Assembly: GCA_030068075.1 (NCBI GenBank)
Contig: CM057843.1
Span: 39,625,832-39,689,831 of the forward strand
From: Paguma larvata
Taxonomy: Eukaryota; Chordata; Mammalia; Carnivora; Viverridae
Direction: 5' to 3'
Length of the DNA stretch: 64,000 nt
The translations under genes and the position numbers were made by a program. The notes below the pieces were generated by a model. It had not been told where the DNA came from and ran no database searches. It was given only the letters and a program-made list of their open reading frames with translations. Of the stretch, positions 1 to 12,871 are shown piece after piece (within the stretch, counting starts at the first letter, position 1; each line of letters begins with the position of its first letter).

Positions 1-706
1 AAAACTACCCTGTAAGCTAGGTAGTATTAATACTGTTTTACTCAGAAAGAGGCTCAGTAATTTGCCAGGTTCACAAGAAGCAGGGTCAAGGTATGAATTC
101 AGCTCTGTTTGTTACTATTACCTGATTCACCAACTTAGTTGTAACGTACAAGGAAGAGTAGATTTACCTTAGCTAGAACTTTTGGAGGTTGCTGCCAAAG
201 TTTAATTTTTAAAAACTACCTTCCATCTTTTGGAAAATCTGATTGGCCTATTTTTGGCACATCTCTGTCTTCTATCTTGCAATAATCATAATTTCCTAGT
301 AATCATTTATTGATATTTAGCAAATAGAGTTAGCCTTGTTGTAATACTTTTAAAATGGGTTCTCAATTTCCTTTTTAGGGGAGAAAAGCTATTTTGAATG
401 ATTGCTTTTCGTTAGTTTAATTTTGGCATTCTGACATTTCGTAAATGGTATTTATATTCACTTTGTAATTGGAGGGTTTTTTTTTTTTTCTTGTATCACT
501 GATTGTTGCTGTTGGTAGCACTAGTAACCTGTATAGCTTGTCCTTTGCTTTTTTGGCCAGAAAAGGGCAGCATCATGTTTAGTTTATCTGGGAAATTGGC
601 TGAAGAATGAAATGTGTGATGTTATTCAGTATATAGCATCTAGGTCGTCAGAACTTGATTAATCCTAAGATATCTTGAAGCTTCTAATCTGAAAAGCAAA
701 GAACCT

Positions 707-829
707 TGAAGCCCTTGGCTGGCTCAGTCGGTGCGGCACGTGACTCTTAATCTCAGGGTTGTAAGTTCAAGCTCCAGGTTGGGTGTAGAAATTGCTAAAA
801 AAAAAAAAAAAAAAAAAATGAAAATTTTG
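707..829 (+). mobile_element. Short-type Can-SINE
   Basis: A tRNA-like head (ggctggctcagtcggtg) with the gtgactcttaatctcaggg variant, no CT-rich body, and a long A tail. Imperfect flanking repeats aaagcaaagaacct (693-706) and aaggcaaaaaacct (831-844) fit a target-site duplication. Confidence 0.8.
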
Positions 830-2240
830 AAAGGCAAAAAACCTAAAAAAATTTTTGACGTTATTTTTTTAGTATATTTACTCTATGAAAAAATATGAAA
901 TTGTAAGTTGGCTACATTTTATAATAAATGATTAATTGATTTAAACTTACTTGGTTTCCTTTGGCCTTTCAAAAAGATTCAATTAGGTTGTAAGTATTCT
1001 CAGCTGTTTTAAATTTTTCCTAGTAATAAAGCAGATTCTACAGTTCTTATTACTTACATTGAACACAGACTCTTATTTTAAATGAACTCCACACACAGAT
1101 GGCTACCACCACTGCCCCAGGCCTCCACTCTGTCTGTCAGAACTCTTATGCTGTAGCTTCTTTGGAATCATGGAATCAGAAGTAGAGGAAAGAAAGAATC
1201 TGAAATACAGCCTTCATTGCTTAGGAGAGCTGGCTCTGAGTAGGGAGAGGCTCCTTAGTAAAGCTGCTCAAATGGTGTTGCTTTCTGGGCCTCTTATGCT
1301 ATCACCACCACCTAGTTCCTGAAAAGAGAAGAAGAAAGACCTACCACACATCTCCTGAACTTTTTGTACTCTTGTGTTTTAGAATTGCCAGAAATGTCAC
1401 TTGCTGGAGATTTCCTAGTCCTTTTCTGAAAATATGCGAACATTAATGCAAATAAAACCAATGGATCACTTCACAAATTCTTATATCTAGTTGAGGTAAT
1501 TTGTTGTGAAGAAATAGGAGTAAGGTGATGTTAAATAGGAATCTAAGGGAGAGAACTGTCTTAGGAATTCAAAGAGGTGTAGAAAGGTGTTAGATGTAAA
1601 ATTTACCTAAGAGCAGGTTTTATGAGGGCAGGCTACTGTATTTAGTATCAGTTATTACATTGATGAAACGTTTGTAGCCTAGTCTGGAAATGTAGCCATT
1701 TATAACATTTTGTGAGTGAACGACATCTTTACCAAATAACCTTCAGATAGTTTTAGAGTACGCGTTGTAAATCTGGGGTAGCTTGTGTGCAAATACCACA
1801 AGTCAAAACAAATAATACAGAATGTTTTGTAGTCTTGTTTCCTAAATCCAAGTCCTGCTATTCAAAGCATATCAATTTTCTGCAACCTTATATGCAGTAG
1901 TTACTGTTTTTATATGTTAGTTAAAAGTATCTTCAAATGCCATAAATTTTAGAAAATAAAAATGAACTCTTTATACTCTATTAAATAGCTTTTTAAAACC
2001 AGGGGAATTTATGTTTAAAATGGATGTATTTTTTTCAAGTATTTCAATGAAGGTGCAGAGGTATAAGCTGAAAAAGTATATTATGGTAGTGTTGAAAATT
2101 CTCGAATTGGCAGAACAGTGAACCCTTGGAAACCTCTGCATTGGTGATGCACTAGACACTTGCTCTGGTGCAGTTTTAAGGATCCATACTCTGGGTATGG
2201 TATCTTAGGTAAAAATCTTCTCTCTCTCTCTCGACTATTT

Positions 2241-2355
2241 ATTTTTTAAAAGATTTATTTATTTAAGTAATCTCTACACCCAAAGTGGGGCTTAAACTCA
2301 CAACCCCAAGATCAAGAATCACTTGTTCTACTGACTGAGGCAGTCAGGTGTACCA
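2241..2355 (-). mobile_element. Short-type Can-SINE, antisense
   Basis: The T-rich tail side starts at ttttttaaaagatttattt. The reverse complement reads through the short-type body (caagatcaagaatcact) to a decayed tRNA-like head. A TC run precedes it. Confidence 0.75.
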
Positions 2356-3486
2356 GTAAAAATCTCTTAATGAGATCCTTTTTCATAATTCAATATTAAT
2401 GCCCTTGAATGGGCTCTGAGGTCTACATTTTACTACCTTCAGTTTCCTAGTGGTTTAATCTTATAATTTCCAACTTTTTATGATGGAAACTAAATATTTC
2501 TTGCATGACTATAACTGTTTCTAGAAATTCTATGCACTTAAATGATTATAATTTATATACACTTTAAGATATTTCAAGCATGCTGAAAAATAGAGCAAAT
2601 AACATACATATCCATATGCTCATCGTCCAGATTTAAGTGCTAACATATTGTGATATTTGTTTCAGAATTTGAATTTTTAGAAATAAAACATTGCAGTTTG
2701 AATTGAATCTCTTTTTTATCTCCTTTTGGTTCCACTAACCTTTCCCAGAAATAACCACTATCCTAAAGTTGGTATAGGTCCTTTCTATTCACATTTGTGT
2801 ATGTTTGTGCCCATAAGTAATATATTGTTTTGTGCGTTTTAAAATATGTATATGATGGTGTCATACCGTATACTTCTTCTGCAACCTGCATTTGAAAAAT
2901 TTTAAATGGCATTTGAAATTTAGTCATGTTGGTATATAGAGAGCCAGTTAATTCTGTTTACTGTGTAATATTCTATTTTGTGAACATACCACAATTATCT
3001 GTTTTCTTATCTAAGGATAATTTAAGTGGCTTCTAATTTTTTTTTTTCTGGAGTGCACATTCTTTTATATGTCTCCTTACATACATATGTAAGAGTTTCT
3101 TTAGGATATATGCCTAGAGACATGGACATTGCTACATAGACTTGCTGGGTGATGAGTTACCTTTGTCTCCACCTAGTTCTACCAGTTTGCAGTCTTGCCA
3201 GCAGTATGCGAGTGCCTGTTACTCGTGTCCTTTCCAGCACTTAACTCTGCAGACATTTTAGTTTTTACAATACGATGGATGTAAACAGTCTTATTTGCAT
3301 TTTTTTTCCTAATGACTGTAGTGAGATTGAGCAGCGTTCATATTGGTCATTGGGATTTCCTCTTGTGAATCACCTTTGTATATGTATATCCTTTGCCCAT
3401 TTTTACTGTTGGGTTGTTAGCATTTTCTGAAAAATTGATTTGTAGAGTTTTCCTTTTGTAGGGAGTAAGTTATGCTTTGGAATCTA

Positions 3487-3680
3487 ATTTTTTTTAAATC
3501 TTTACTTTTGAGAGAGAGAGAGTGGGGGAGAGGCAGAGAGAGAGGGAGACAGAATCTGAAGCAGACTTCGGGCTCTGAGCTGTCAGCACGGAGCCCATTG
3601 TGGGGCTCGAACTCACGAACTGCCAGATCATGACCTGGGCTGAAGTCAGAGGCTTAACCCACTGAGCCACCCAGGAGCCC
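3487..3680 (-). mobile_element. Can-SINE, antisense
   Basis: T-rich tail, GA-rich body (complement of the CT body) and the complement of the tRNA-like head ending gccacccaggagcccc. It abuts a second antisense copy. Confidence 0.9.
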
Positions 3681-3681
3681 C

Positions 3682-3886
3682 TCTTTTTTTTTTTTTTTTT
3701 AATATTTATTTTTGAGAGAGAGCATGCGAGTGTGCTTGAGTTGGGGAGTGGCAGAGAGAGAGGGAGACAGGATCCCAAGCTGACTTTGTGCTGACAGTAG
3801 AGAGCCTGATGGGGTCTCCAACCGAGGAACCCTGAAATCATGACTTCAGCTGAAGTCAGAAGCTTAACCGAGTCACTCAGGCACCC
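3682..3886 (-). mobile_element. Can-SINE, antisense
   Basis: Directly adjoins the previous copy in the same orientation. The poly-T tract at 3685-3702 is its tail. It ends gtcactcaggcacccc. Confidence 0.9.
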
Positions 3887-3954
3887 CGTGAATGTATTTA
3901 CTTGCAAATAGCTTCTCCCAGACAGTGGTGATCTTTTCATGTTTCTGGAGTTTT

Positions 3955-4193
3955 ATGTATGTATGTACATAGGTTTATTTTGAGAGAGAGTGCATGCACA
4001 CGTGTGTGTGAGCAAGCACGAGTTGGGGAGAGGCAGAGAGAGCAGAAGAGAGAATCCCAAACAGGCTCCAAGCTCAGCTCTGAACCAGACGAACTTGGAG
4101 CCTGACATAGTGTTGGATCTCATAACCATGAGATCACGACCTGAACCGATATCAAGAGTCAGTCCCTTTACAAACCGAGCCACCCAGGTGCCC
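3955..4193 (-). mobile_element. Can-SINE, antisense
   Basis: GA-rich body followed by the head complement ending gccacccaggtgcccc. A tatgtatgtatgt run sits at the tail side. Confidence 0.9.
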
Positions 4194-4231
4194 CATAGAA
4201 TTTTAGATTTAGATTTTCATTATAGCCAGCT

Positions 4232-4417
4232 TGGGCACCTGGGTGGCTCAGTTGGTTAAGTGTACGACTTTAGCTCAGGTCATGATCTCATGGTTTGTGG
4301 GTTTAACCCTGGCATCGGGCTCTCAGCTGTCAGCATGGAGCCCGCTCAGATTCTCTGTCTCCCTCTCTCTCTCTCTGCCCCTACCCAGCTCACACTCTCC
4401 TGTCTCTCAAAAATAAA
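4232..4417 (+). mobile_element. Can-SINE with 17-bp target-site duplication
   Basis: The head gggcacctgggtggctcag is followed by the CT-rich body and tail. Flanked by tttcattatagccagct (4215-4231) and tttcattatagctagct (4418-4434), one mismatch in 17. Confidence 0.95.
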
Positions 4418-4715
4418 TTTCATTATAGCTAGCTATAAATACCTACTCTTTTTTTTTTACCTTTATGATGATTACATTTGTGTGTTTTAAAAGAAATGTT
4501 TACCTACCTTGAATATTTTCTTCTAAAAGGTTTAAAATTGTGCGTTGTACGTTTTGGTATTTAATTTATCTGGAATTTATTTTTGTGTTTGCTGTGAATT
4601 GGGAAGCTAATTTTATCTCTTCCGTATGTATAGCCAATTTTCTTAGTATCATTTATTGAATCCACCCTTTTTTTTCCACTGATTTTTAATGCTTTCTGTG
4701 TTTTATGTCCACTCT

Positions 4716-4765
4716 TAAGTCTGTACTCTATTTTGGTTTATAAGTCTGTACTCTATTTTGGTTTA
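4716..4765 (+). repeat. 25-bp tandem duplication
   Basis: Two identical adjacent copies of a 25-base unit beginning taagtctgtactctatt (4716-4740 and 4741-4765), inside the old antisense L1. The identity points to a recent local slippage event. Confidence 0.95.
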
Positions 4766-6099
4766 TAGTCTATTTGCCTATATGTGCACAGTTCTAGTGT
4801 TTTAATTAAAATAGATTTAATGTATATTAAATATATCAGATTACATACTTTATTATAAATATATTATTTAATTTTATATATATTATATGATAGCTTTAAA
4901 ATTATTCTTGCTATATGCTAAAATTATTCTTGCCCCCTCATTTTTCTTTATTTGGCATTTCTTGGCCCTTTTCCATATGAAAGTAATCTTTCCTCTTTTA
5001 AAAAATATCTTTATCTTTAAATTTAAATTTATTTTTATCTATTATTGATTTTGATCTACATTTTTTTCTTGTATTTTACAAGGGCAAATACAAAGACCAT
5101 TTAAATAAAATTCAGCTGAATTGCTCAAGGAAGTCAATTTTCTTTTCTTTCTTTCTTTCTTTTTTTTTTGACATGAAGCCAAAAGTACTAACATATTGTG
5201 CTCTATAGATTTAATACCAAATGAATTAGCATCAGCTGTTTATGAGTAATGCAAGGTATTTTGGTCCTTTGCTAAATTCAGAATGAAGTGCTAAAGTTGT
5301 TACGTATTTTGCACTAGCTATATAGATCTTTGGTAATGAGAAAATGGGAAAGTTATTAAAGTAAGAAATAAATTGTCATTTTTGAAATCCAACATTCATT
5401 TATTTTTAAAATCCCTAAATAATAAAGAATATTTTGCCGGTGGATTTTTAAATATTGTGAAGTGTTTTTAGTGTTACATGCATAGGAACAGACATTTTCT
5501 TGGTTGACAAGCAACGAAAATAGCAATTAACACTAATTCTGGGTCTTCCAAAGAACGTCAATGTGGAGGAATTAAAAAGTTTTAGTTATCCTGGTTACTT
5601 TGTCTCCTAGAGAATAATATTGACAACATTTTGTGAGATGATAGAAGACTTGGTTCCCGTTATTTAGAACAGAGCTTTGTGTGGAGGTATTACTCAATGA
5701 ACGATTGTTGAGTGAATGGATGAAAATTAATTTCTAAATACTTTAAAAAGTTGTCATTTTGGACAATGTCATTTGAATTCTAATTTCATATTCTCTGCCA
5801 GGCTATCAGATCATTAAAAATGTGGCGTAGACCTAACTTTACACAGTTGCTGGACTTCATGCTAGTCTTTTTTCTCCGTGTGCTGAGACTGAGTCTGGTT
5901 ACTGTTTTTGTATATAAAGCCTTCCAATCAATTACTACTTACCAAGCATCAAAATAAATTTAACTGTATTAAGTTAAATGATGAAATGTCCTAAAAGCAT
6001 TATTGAAGCCTCTTTTTCACATTTTCTTTTCTATTGTAGGAAGATACGAACCTATCATTATTTCTATTTTTGCAAAGTTCATTTCGCCTTATTTAATAC

Positions 6100-6272
6100 A
6101 ATGATTTTCAAAGTGGAATCTGCAGACCAGCTGATCATTATGACCTGAGAACTTGTCAGAGATGCAAATTCTCAGGCCCAACCCCACACCGAAAGTTAGA
6201 AACTGCTGATGGGGCCCTTGCAATCTCCTTTAACACAGTCTCCGAGTGATTCTGATGTATGCTGAACTGAGG
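6100..6272. mobile_element. MER5A-like hAT element
   Basis: The stretch from gattttcaaagtggaatc through acttgtcagagatgcaaat to gattctgatgtatgctgaa follows the MER5A (hAT-Charlie) consensus as I recall it. Confidence 0.7.
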
Positions 6273-6286
6273 ACCCATGGACTTGG

Positions 6287-6479
6287 GGGCACCTGGGTGA
6301 CTCAGTTGGGCATCCTACTCCAGCTCAGGTCGTGATCTAGTGGTTTGGGGCTTTGAGCCCCACTTTGGGCTTGCTGCTGTCAGCACAGAGCCCACTTCCA
6401 ATCCTGTCCCCTTTCTCTACCCCTTCCCCCCTCTTCTCTGTCTCTTAAAAATAAACAAAATGTAAAAAAAAAAAAAAAT
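6287..6479 (+). mobile_element. Can-SINE with target-site duplication
   Basis: Inserted just past the MER5A-like element. Flanks ccatggacttgg (6275-6286) and ccattgacttgg (6480-6491) form a 12-bp duplication with one mismatch. An A-run ends the tail. Confidence 0.93.
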
Positions 6480-6719
6480 CCATTGACTTGGCATTTTGAG
6501 CTCTCCAGTTTAGTTCTTTAACAAATTGCTAAAGATATTTTTCCCATATTTCTTTCCAAATGTATATTTAACCTTGTTATTTTGAGACTTCAGGATTTAT
6601 TGTCTTTTCTTCCCTTTAATACTTTCACTTGTATCCAATTTTTAAACACTTAAGAAAGCATAGTTATTTCCTTTAGTATAGTGAATTTGGTATTCTGAGT
6701 GACCTTCCCATAGAAACAA

Positions 6720-7480
6720 TTTAAAATGCTAGTTAGCATGGTAACTATAGTTAATAATGATATACTGAAATTTGTTAGGAGAATAGATATTAAGTGTTCC
6801 TACCACACACACAGAAAATGGTAACTATGTAAGGTGCTGGGTATGTTAATTAGCTTGATTGTGGTAGTCACTAATTATATCAAAACATCACCTTGTACAC
6901 ATTAGGCAAAATTCCCTAAAGCTGAACACATTATGTATGTGTCTGCTATGACCCAGCAATTCAACTGGATGCTGTGTTGTGGGTGTATATCCAGTAGAAA
7001 TTCGTATATAATATTATTCAAAAGACATGTACAAACATGTTAATAGCAGCAGTATTAATGATTCAAAACTGGAGACAACTCAAGTAGATACATAATGGTG
7101 GCATATTCATGTAATTGTATACTATAAATAGCAACAAAAATGAACTAGTGCTACATGCGGCAGGATGGATGAGTCTCACAATCATAATATTGAGGGACAG
7201 AAGTCGGACACAAAATTATGCTGTATGATTCCATTTAGCTGAAGTTTCAAAAATAGGCAAAACTATGATTATCTCTGGTGATAGAAGCGAGAAACTGGTT
7301 ATCCGTAGTTGGAGGTGAAGGGCTAGTGATGAGGTAACATGGGAAGCTGGTAATGTTCTCTTTCTTGAACTGGGTGTAGATATTCTCAATGTGTTTACTT
7401 TTTAGAAATTCATGGAGCCAAACACTTTAATGTATGTACTTTTCTGTAGGTATGTTTTTCTTCAGTAAAAGCTGATTTAA
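6720..7480 (+). mobile_element. Old L1/HAL1-type LINE 3' portion
   Basis: It contains ggtaactatagttaataatg, typical of mammalian L1 3' UTRs, and the stretch gacccagcaattcaactg with the downstream text of an old LINE 3' end. It may be two neighbouring fragments. Confidence 0.6.
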
Positions 7481-7589
7481 AGAATGGTAATGTCCTTTTT
7501 GTTAAACTGGGTGGTGGGTACATGGTGTTTGTTTCATGTCCCATGGTGTTTATGTCATACGTATATTTTATAAATATTTTTTTCTTATT

Positions 7590-7771
7590 GGGGCACCTGG
7601 GTGGCTCAGTCAGTTGAGTGTCTGATGTCTATTCAGGTCATGATCTTGTGATTTGGGAGTTCAAGTTCCACATTCAGCTTGGTGCTGTCAGCACAGAACC
7701 TGCTTTTGATCCTCTGTCCCGTGCTCTCTGCCCCTCCCCAGCTTGTACCTCTCAAAAATAAATAATAAAAA
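7590..7771 (+). mobile_element. Can-SINE with target-site duplication
   Basis: Flanked by identical atttttttcttatt copies (7576-7589 and 7772-7785). Head ggggcacctgggtggctcag. Confidence 0.94.
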
Positions 7772-8779
7772 ATTTTTTTCTTATTAAGTATTCAAAAAAT
7801 AAAAGGTAGTCACTGCTTCATTGTTAATTGAGCATTTACACACAGCACAGTGTTACGGATATTTATTAAATATTTGTTCCATTGAACAGAAATAGGCTTA
7901 TAATTCCTTTTTGGTTTCCAACAGCCAAGTTTTTGCTCAATTATTTGTAAATAATAAAAATATAAATAATACCAATATATTGTGCTTATATTCATTATCA
8001 AGCTGATTTTATTAAATGAGAAACTTCTTAATATTACAAGCACATACATCATGACTTATTAACATTATGTTTAATTATAGTGACTCAGATTAACATCAGC
8101 AATTTAAATACAGTGTGAACTTACAGATGTAAGTCACTAGATTTTGTAGCTTTGAAGATGTGAAGTTTATTAGAGCTAAACTTCCTTTTAGGTATCACAC
8201 TTTTTTTTTTTTTCATTTTTTCCTGAACAACTGGAATCCCACAGCTAAGTTTTTCCACTAAATCTTGTGTTCTTTTTTCTATACCATGCTACCTCTTATT
8301 TCTTGCCTGTCTTACATGTCTGCTTTCTGCATCTCTGAATGCCCTGTGTTGTGCTGAGTGAAGCACTAAGTGCTAAGTGACTTGCCCATAGGTACAAGAC
8401 TTAGGAGTTGGGGCTGGGGAGAGGCTTTAGGCCTTCTAGTTTTGTTCTGATTCCTTCTCCAGATTCTTCTATTCCTCTTCACCCTTCAAAAGAGTATAGG
8501 TGCTAAACTTTCATCAGGATGTTGGGAATTAAAAAAAAAGAACTTCACAAACATTGTTTTTATTTCTTTAACATTTAGAGATAACTTTTTAGAGTAAGAG
8601 CACTCAGTTACTGAATAAGTAGATCTTAAACTAAATGGTATTTTGCAGTTTTGAAAACACCTTCACAGATCTTGTTAGATTCTCAGAGCAACCTTGAGAT
8701 GGCACTCAGTAAGTTCAGTTCAACAAGCCAAATTCAACTAACAGAATAATTCACAGCTAACATTGTGCTTACTGGCGCA

Positions 8780-10760
8780 CACCGAAAGCTTTCCCTTTTA
8801 GGATCAGGAACAAGATAAGGATGTCTGCGCTTGCCACTTATATTCCACACTATATTGGAGGTTCTAAGTAGGCAGTTAAGCAAGAAAAAGAAAAAAAAAA
8901 GAATGGAAAGGAGGAAGAAAAATTCTCTCTTTGCAAATGAACATGATCTTATATATAGGAAACCTTAAAGAATTTATAAAAAATAAATCCAGCAACATAG
9001 CAGGATACAAGATCAATATACAAAATCAGTTGCATTTCTATACACTAGCAATGAACAATCTGAAAATGAAATTGAGAAAACAATTTCATTTATAATAGCA
9101 TCAAAAAGAATATACTTACGAATAAATTTAATCAAATAAGTGTAAGACTTGTACAGTAAAAACTCAAACATGTTGAAAGAAATTAAAAATCTAAATAAGT
9201 GGAAAGACATCTTGTGTTCGCGGATTAGAAAACTTAATGTTATTAAGTTTTAGAAATACTCTCCAAATTGATCTATAAATTCAGTGTAATCTCTATCAAA
9301 ATTCCAACTGCCTTTTTTCCAGAAATGGACAAGGTGGTCCTAAAATTCTTATGGAGTTGCAAAGCCATTTTATCCACAACAATGTCGAAAGTGAAGAACA
9401 TAGTTGGAGGACACACACCTGTTTTCAAAACTTACTACAAAGCTACAGCAACCAAGATGATGTGACAGTGATATAAGGAAAGTCATATAAACCAACGAGA
9501 TAGAATCGAGAGTCCAGAAATAAACATATAAGTTCATGGTCAATTGATTTTCAAAAAGAAGACCAAGGTCAATCAATGGGGAAAGAATAGTTTTTTTTTT
9601 TTTTAGGAAATGTTGCTGGACAACTGGCCACCTACGTGCAAAAGAATGAATTTGGATCCCTGCCTCACACTGCATACAAAAATGGACTCAGAATGGATCA
9701 AAGATCTAAATGTTTAAAATTCTTAGAAGGATACAGCGGTAAAAACCTACATGACTTTTGGTTAAACAGCAACTTTTTAGATATGACAAAAGCACCAAAC
9801 ATAAATTGGACTTCATCAAAATTTAAAACTTTATACATCAAAGAACACTATTCAAGAAAGTGAAAAGACAGCCCACAGAATGGGAGAGAATATTCGCACA
9901 TCATATATCCGATAAGGGTCTAGTATCCAGTATACATAAAGAACTCTTACGATTCAACAATAAAAAGACAAAATGGGCAAAGGGAAAAAAAAATAGAAGT
10001 GGGCAAAGGAATTGAATAGGGATCTCTCCTAAAAGGATACACAAATGACCAGTAAGTACATGAAGAGATGCTCAGCATCATAGTCATTAGGGAAATGCAG
10101 ATTAAAACCACAGTAAGATCCGACTTCACACCATAGGTTGGCTATAGTGAACAAAAAAGTGAGTGTTCTGCAGAGAAATTGGAACCCTTATCCATGCTAG
10201 TAGGAATTTTAAATGTTGTAGCCATTGTGGTAAATAGTTTGGCTGTTCTTCAAAAAGTTAAACCCAATGACCCAGCAATTCTACTGCTAGGTATGTAACC
10301 AAGTGAGTTGAAAATACATGTTTATACATAAAATTGCTACATAGATGTCCGTAGCGTTATTCATAACAGCCAAAAAGTGGAAATAACCCAATGCCCATCT
10401 TCTGGTGAATAGATAAATGTGGTGTGTTCATACAGTGGAATATAATCTAGCCATGTGCTGCAACATGGATGATCTTGAAAACATGCTAATTGAAGGAAGC
10501 CAGTCACACAAACATGACAGATTGAATGATTTTATTTATCTATATGAAATGTCCAGAATAGGCAAAACCACCGAGACAGTAAATTAGTGGTTATCAGAGG
10601 GTGAAGGGAGGGGAGAATTGGGACTAACTACTAATAGGTACAGGGTTTCTTTCAGGAGTTTGCAGGAAATGTTCTGGAATTAGTGGTGATGATTGCACAA
10701 TGTAGTGAATATACTAAAAAACACTAAAGTGTATGCTTTAGAATGATGAATTGTATGTTC
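8780..10760 (+). mobile_element. L1 LINE, ORF2 3' part and 3' UTR (degraded)
   Basis: A conceptual frame at 9636-9863 reads like the C-terminal part of L1 ORF2 (L-P-H-T-A-Y-K-N-G; W-T-S-S-K-F-K-T-L-Y). The upstream frame at 9268-9465 matches the preceding ORF2 region (N-I-V-G-G-H). The frames are broken by stops and shifts, so it is non-functional. It extends into a 3' UTR-like stretch to about 10.76 kb. Confidence 0.8.
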
Positions 10761-10763
10761 TGT

Positions 10764-10880
10764 GCGATCGTCTTCATGTATTTGGGCTGCTATAATAAAA
10801 TGCCGGAGACTGGGTAACTTATAAACAACAGAAATTTATTTCTCATAGTTGTGGAGGCTGGAAGTTTAAGATCAAGGTGC
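10764..10880. mobile_element. MaLR-type LTR fragment
   Basis: The stretch tgggctgctataataaaatg ... ttatttctcatagttgtgg resembles an edge of MLT1/MST-like LTRs. It is only about 115 bp and has no internal sequence. Confidence 0.55.
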
Positions 10881-11302
10881 CAGCATGGTTGAGGTTACAG
10901 TGGAATGTTGTGATCCTTGGAAGTGATGAAATGGAACTATACTACATGCTCGAATTAAATGGAGGTACTTATAGGATGAAAATATGCAATCTTCAGGTTA
11001 TTCACCTTAAAATTAGAATTTTTTCTCTTTATGCGATATTCAGAATGAGCCATATTAACCACAAAGTGGTAACTAGAGTGAGGCAAATACAGTTGACCTT
11101 TGAAGACCATGGAGATTAGGGTCGTTGACTCCCCATGCAGATGAAATTCCACTTAATAATTTTTGACTCCCCCAGATCTTAATTACTAATAGTCTACTGT
11201 TAACCAGAAGCCTTATTGATAAACAGTTGAATAACATGTATTTTGTATACCATATGTATTATATACTGTATTCTTAACAATGAATTAAGCTAGAGAAAAA
11301 AT

Positions 11303-11496
11303 ATTTAATTTTTTAAATGTTTTTGAGAGAGAGAGAGAGTCGGAGAGGGCCAGGGAGAAAGGGAGACACAGAATCTAAAGCTGGCTCCAGGCTCTAAGCT
11401 GTCAGCACAGAGCCCAACACGGAGCTCAAACCCATAAACTGCAAGATCATGACCTGAGCCAGAGTTAGATGCCTAATTGCCTGAGCCACCCAGGCG
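11303..11496 (-). mobile_element. Can-SINE nested in Tigger-like element
   Basis: Antisense copy flanked by agctagagaaaaaat (11288-11302) and agctagacaaaaaat (11497-11511), one mismatch in 15. Both flanks are Tigger-like sequence. Confidence 0.93.
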
Positions 11497-11529
11497 AGCT
11501 AGACAAAAAATGTTAAGAAAATCATAAGG

Positions 11530-11656
11530 GGACACCTGGTTGGCTCGGTCAATAGAGCATGTGACTCTTGATCTCAGGGTTATAAGTTTGAACCCCATGT
11601 TGCACATAGAGTTTACTTAATTAAAAAAAAATATATTATATATATATATATATATA
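11530..11656 (+). mobile_element. Short-type Can-SINE with TA-expanded tail, nested
   Basis: The head gacacctggttggctcgg is followed by the short-type body and an A tail that has grown into a (TA)n tract (11632-11657). Flanks aatcataagg and aatcaaaagg suggest a target duplication within the Tigger-like element. Confidence 0.85.
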
Positions 11657-12871
11657 TGAGAATCAAAAGGAAAATACATTTGTAATACTGTAATATATTT
11701 CTCAAAAAAAAAAGCTACATAGAAGTGGAGTTCAAACCTATGTAGTTCAAGGAATCAACTGTAGAATTAAAAAATTTCCCTCCCATTTTTCCTGCTATAT
11801 TTTACTTGCCAGTTGCAGTTTATATTGAATTTATGAATGACCCGTTGGGATTTTGCTTGTAATTATAGCACATTGATAGATTAATTTGGAGTTCATGATC
11901 CCCTTACAATATTGAGTCATTGCATACAATAACAGCATTTATTTGGATATTCTCTTAGGTATTTCCATTGGTTTTCTTCATGAAGGTCTTATGTATTTTT
12001 GCTAAAGTTTCTTCTAGTACTTTAAGCATTTTTTGTTTGTTTCTGTTGTAATTGGAACTTGTCTACTTCTATTTATAGCAGTTTTTGATTTTATGTATTT
12101 ATCTGCTTGGATAGGCATTTTCTTCAACTTTCTAGATACACTTCTCCAAAAATTTTTAAGTTAAACAAATGTTTATTGAGTCCCTATCATGTGCTAGATA
12201 ATTGTTTCAGGTATTTCTCTAAATTTTTAGGGAATTTATTTTAAGGCATTGATGAACTTTCCCAAATTATTGCAGCCTTGGAGAGGAAATTATTTATTCA
12301 TAGTGCTAAAGGACTCAGTTAAATGGCTATGATTTAGTGCTCATTTCGATGCTGTCATTGTTTAACCTGTCTAATATAAATACGTCTTTATATATTTATC
12401 AAACGGCTCAGAGTTTCAGACCACATTTTATAGCATCTTACTGAGTTTGCCAAAAGTATTTTTTCTTTATTTACAGAAATCTTTGTCATACTGTTATCGA
12501 AGAAAATTAGCTTTAACCAACATGATTTAATTATGAAGGAAAAAAACCCACACAAACGATGAGACAATGTCTTGTATGTCATGAATAATGACAATGCTCT
12601 TTATTAGGCATGCCCTTGGAGTTATTTTCCTAACGTGCATGGTCATAACTGTACAGAAGCAGACAGAAGTCTAAAATGAAATGCAATCAACTTTAAAACA
12701 AAAATTTTAACTTGGTTAGTAAAGTGATATCTGTATTTTAAAATTTGAAAATGTGGAAAAGATGGAAAGAAATGAAATCACCTGTAGTTCCATTATCCAT
12801 TCACAATTGTTTTTTATATTTTGATGTTTCCAGTCAGTTGATTTGCTATAGCTAAAATAAATCAAGCTGTA

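Larger units (their letters stand above)
2555..5080 (-). mobile_element. Old L1/HAL1-type LINE, antisense, with SINE insertions
   Basis: The sequence resembles the complement of old mammalian L1/HAL1 3' regions, for example the stretches around 2860-2990, 3170-3260 and 4600-4680. Four Can-SINEs at 3487-4417 interrupt it. Divergence is high and edges are approximate. Confidence 0.6.
11090..11761 (+). mobile_element. Tigger-like DNA transposon (MER8-type) with two nested SINEs
   Basis: It starts cagttgacctttgaa and ends ttcaaggaatcaactg. The ends are inverted and TA dinucleotides flank both sides (11088-11089, 11762-11763), as for TcMar-Tigger elements. The interior (gactcccccagatcttaatt; tattatatactgtattctt) follows the MER8-type consensus as I recall it. 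Two Can-SINEs, each with its own duplication, interrupt it. Subfamily name uncertain. Confidence 0.75.

Noticed and set aside
4233..4300. tRNA genes: tRNA-like heads with A- and B-box-like text in every Can-SINE
   Set aside because: Each is followed by a SINE body and A tail and bears target duplications; none is an intact tRNA.
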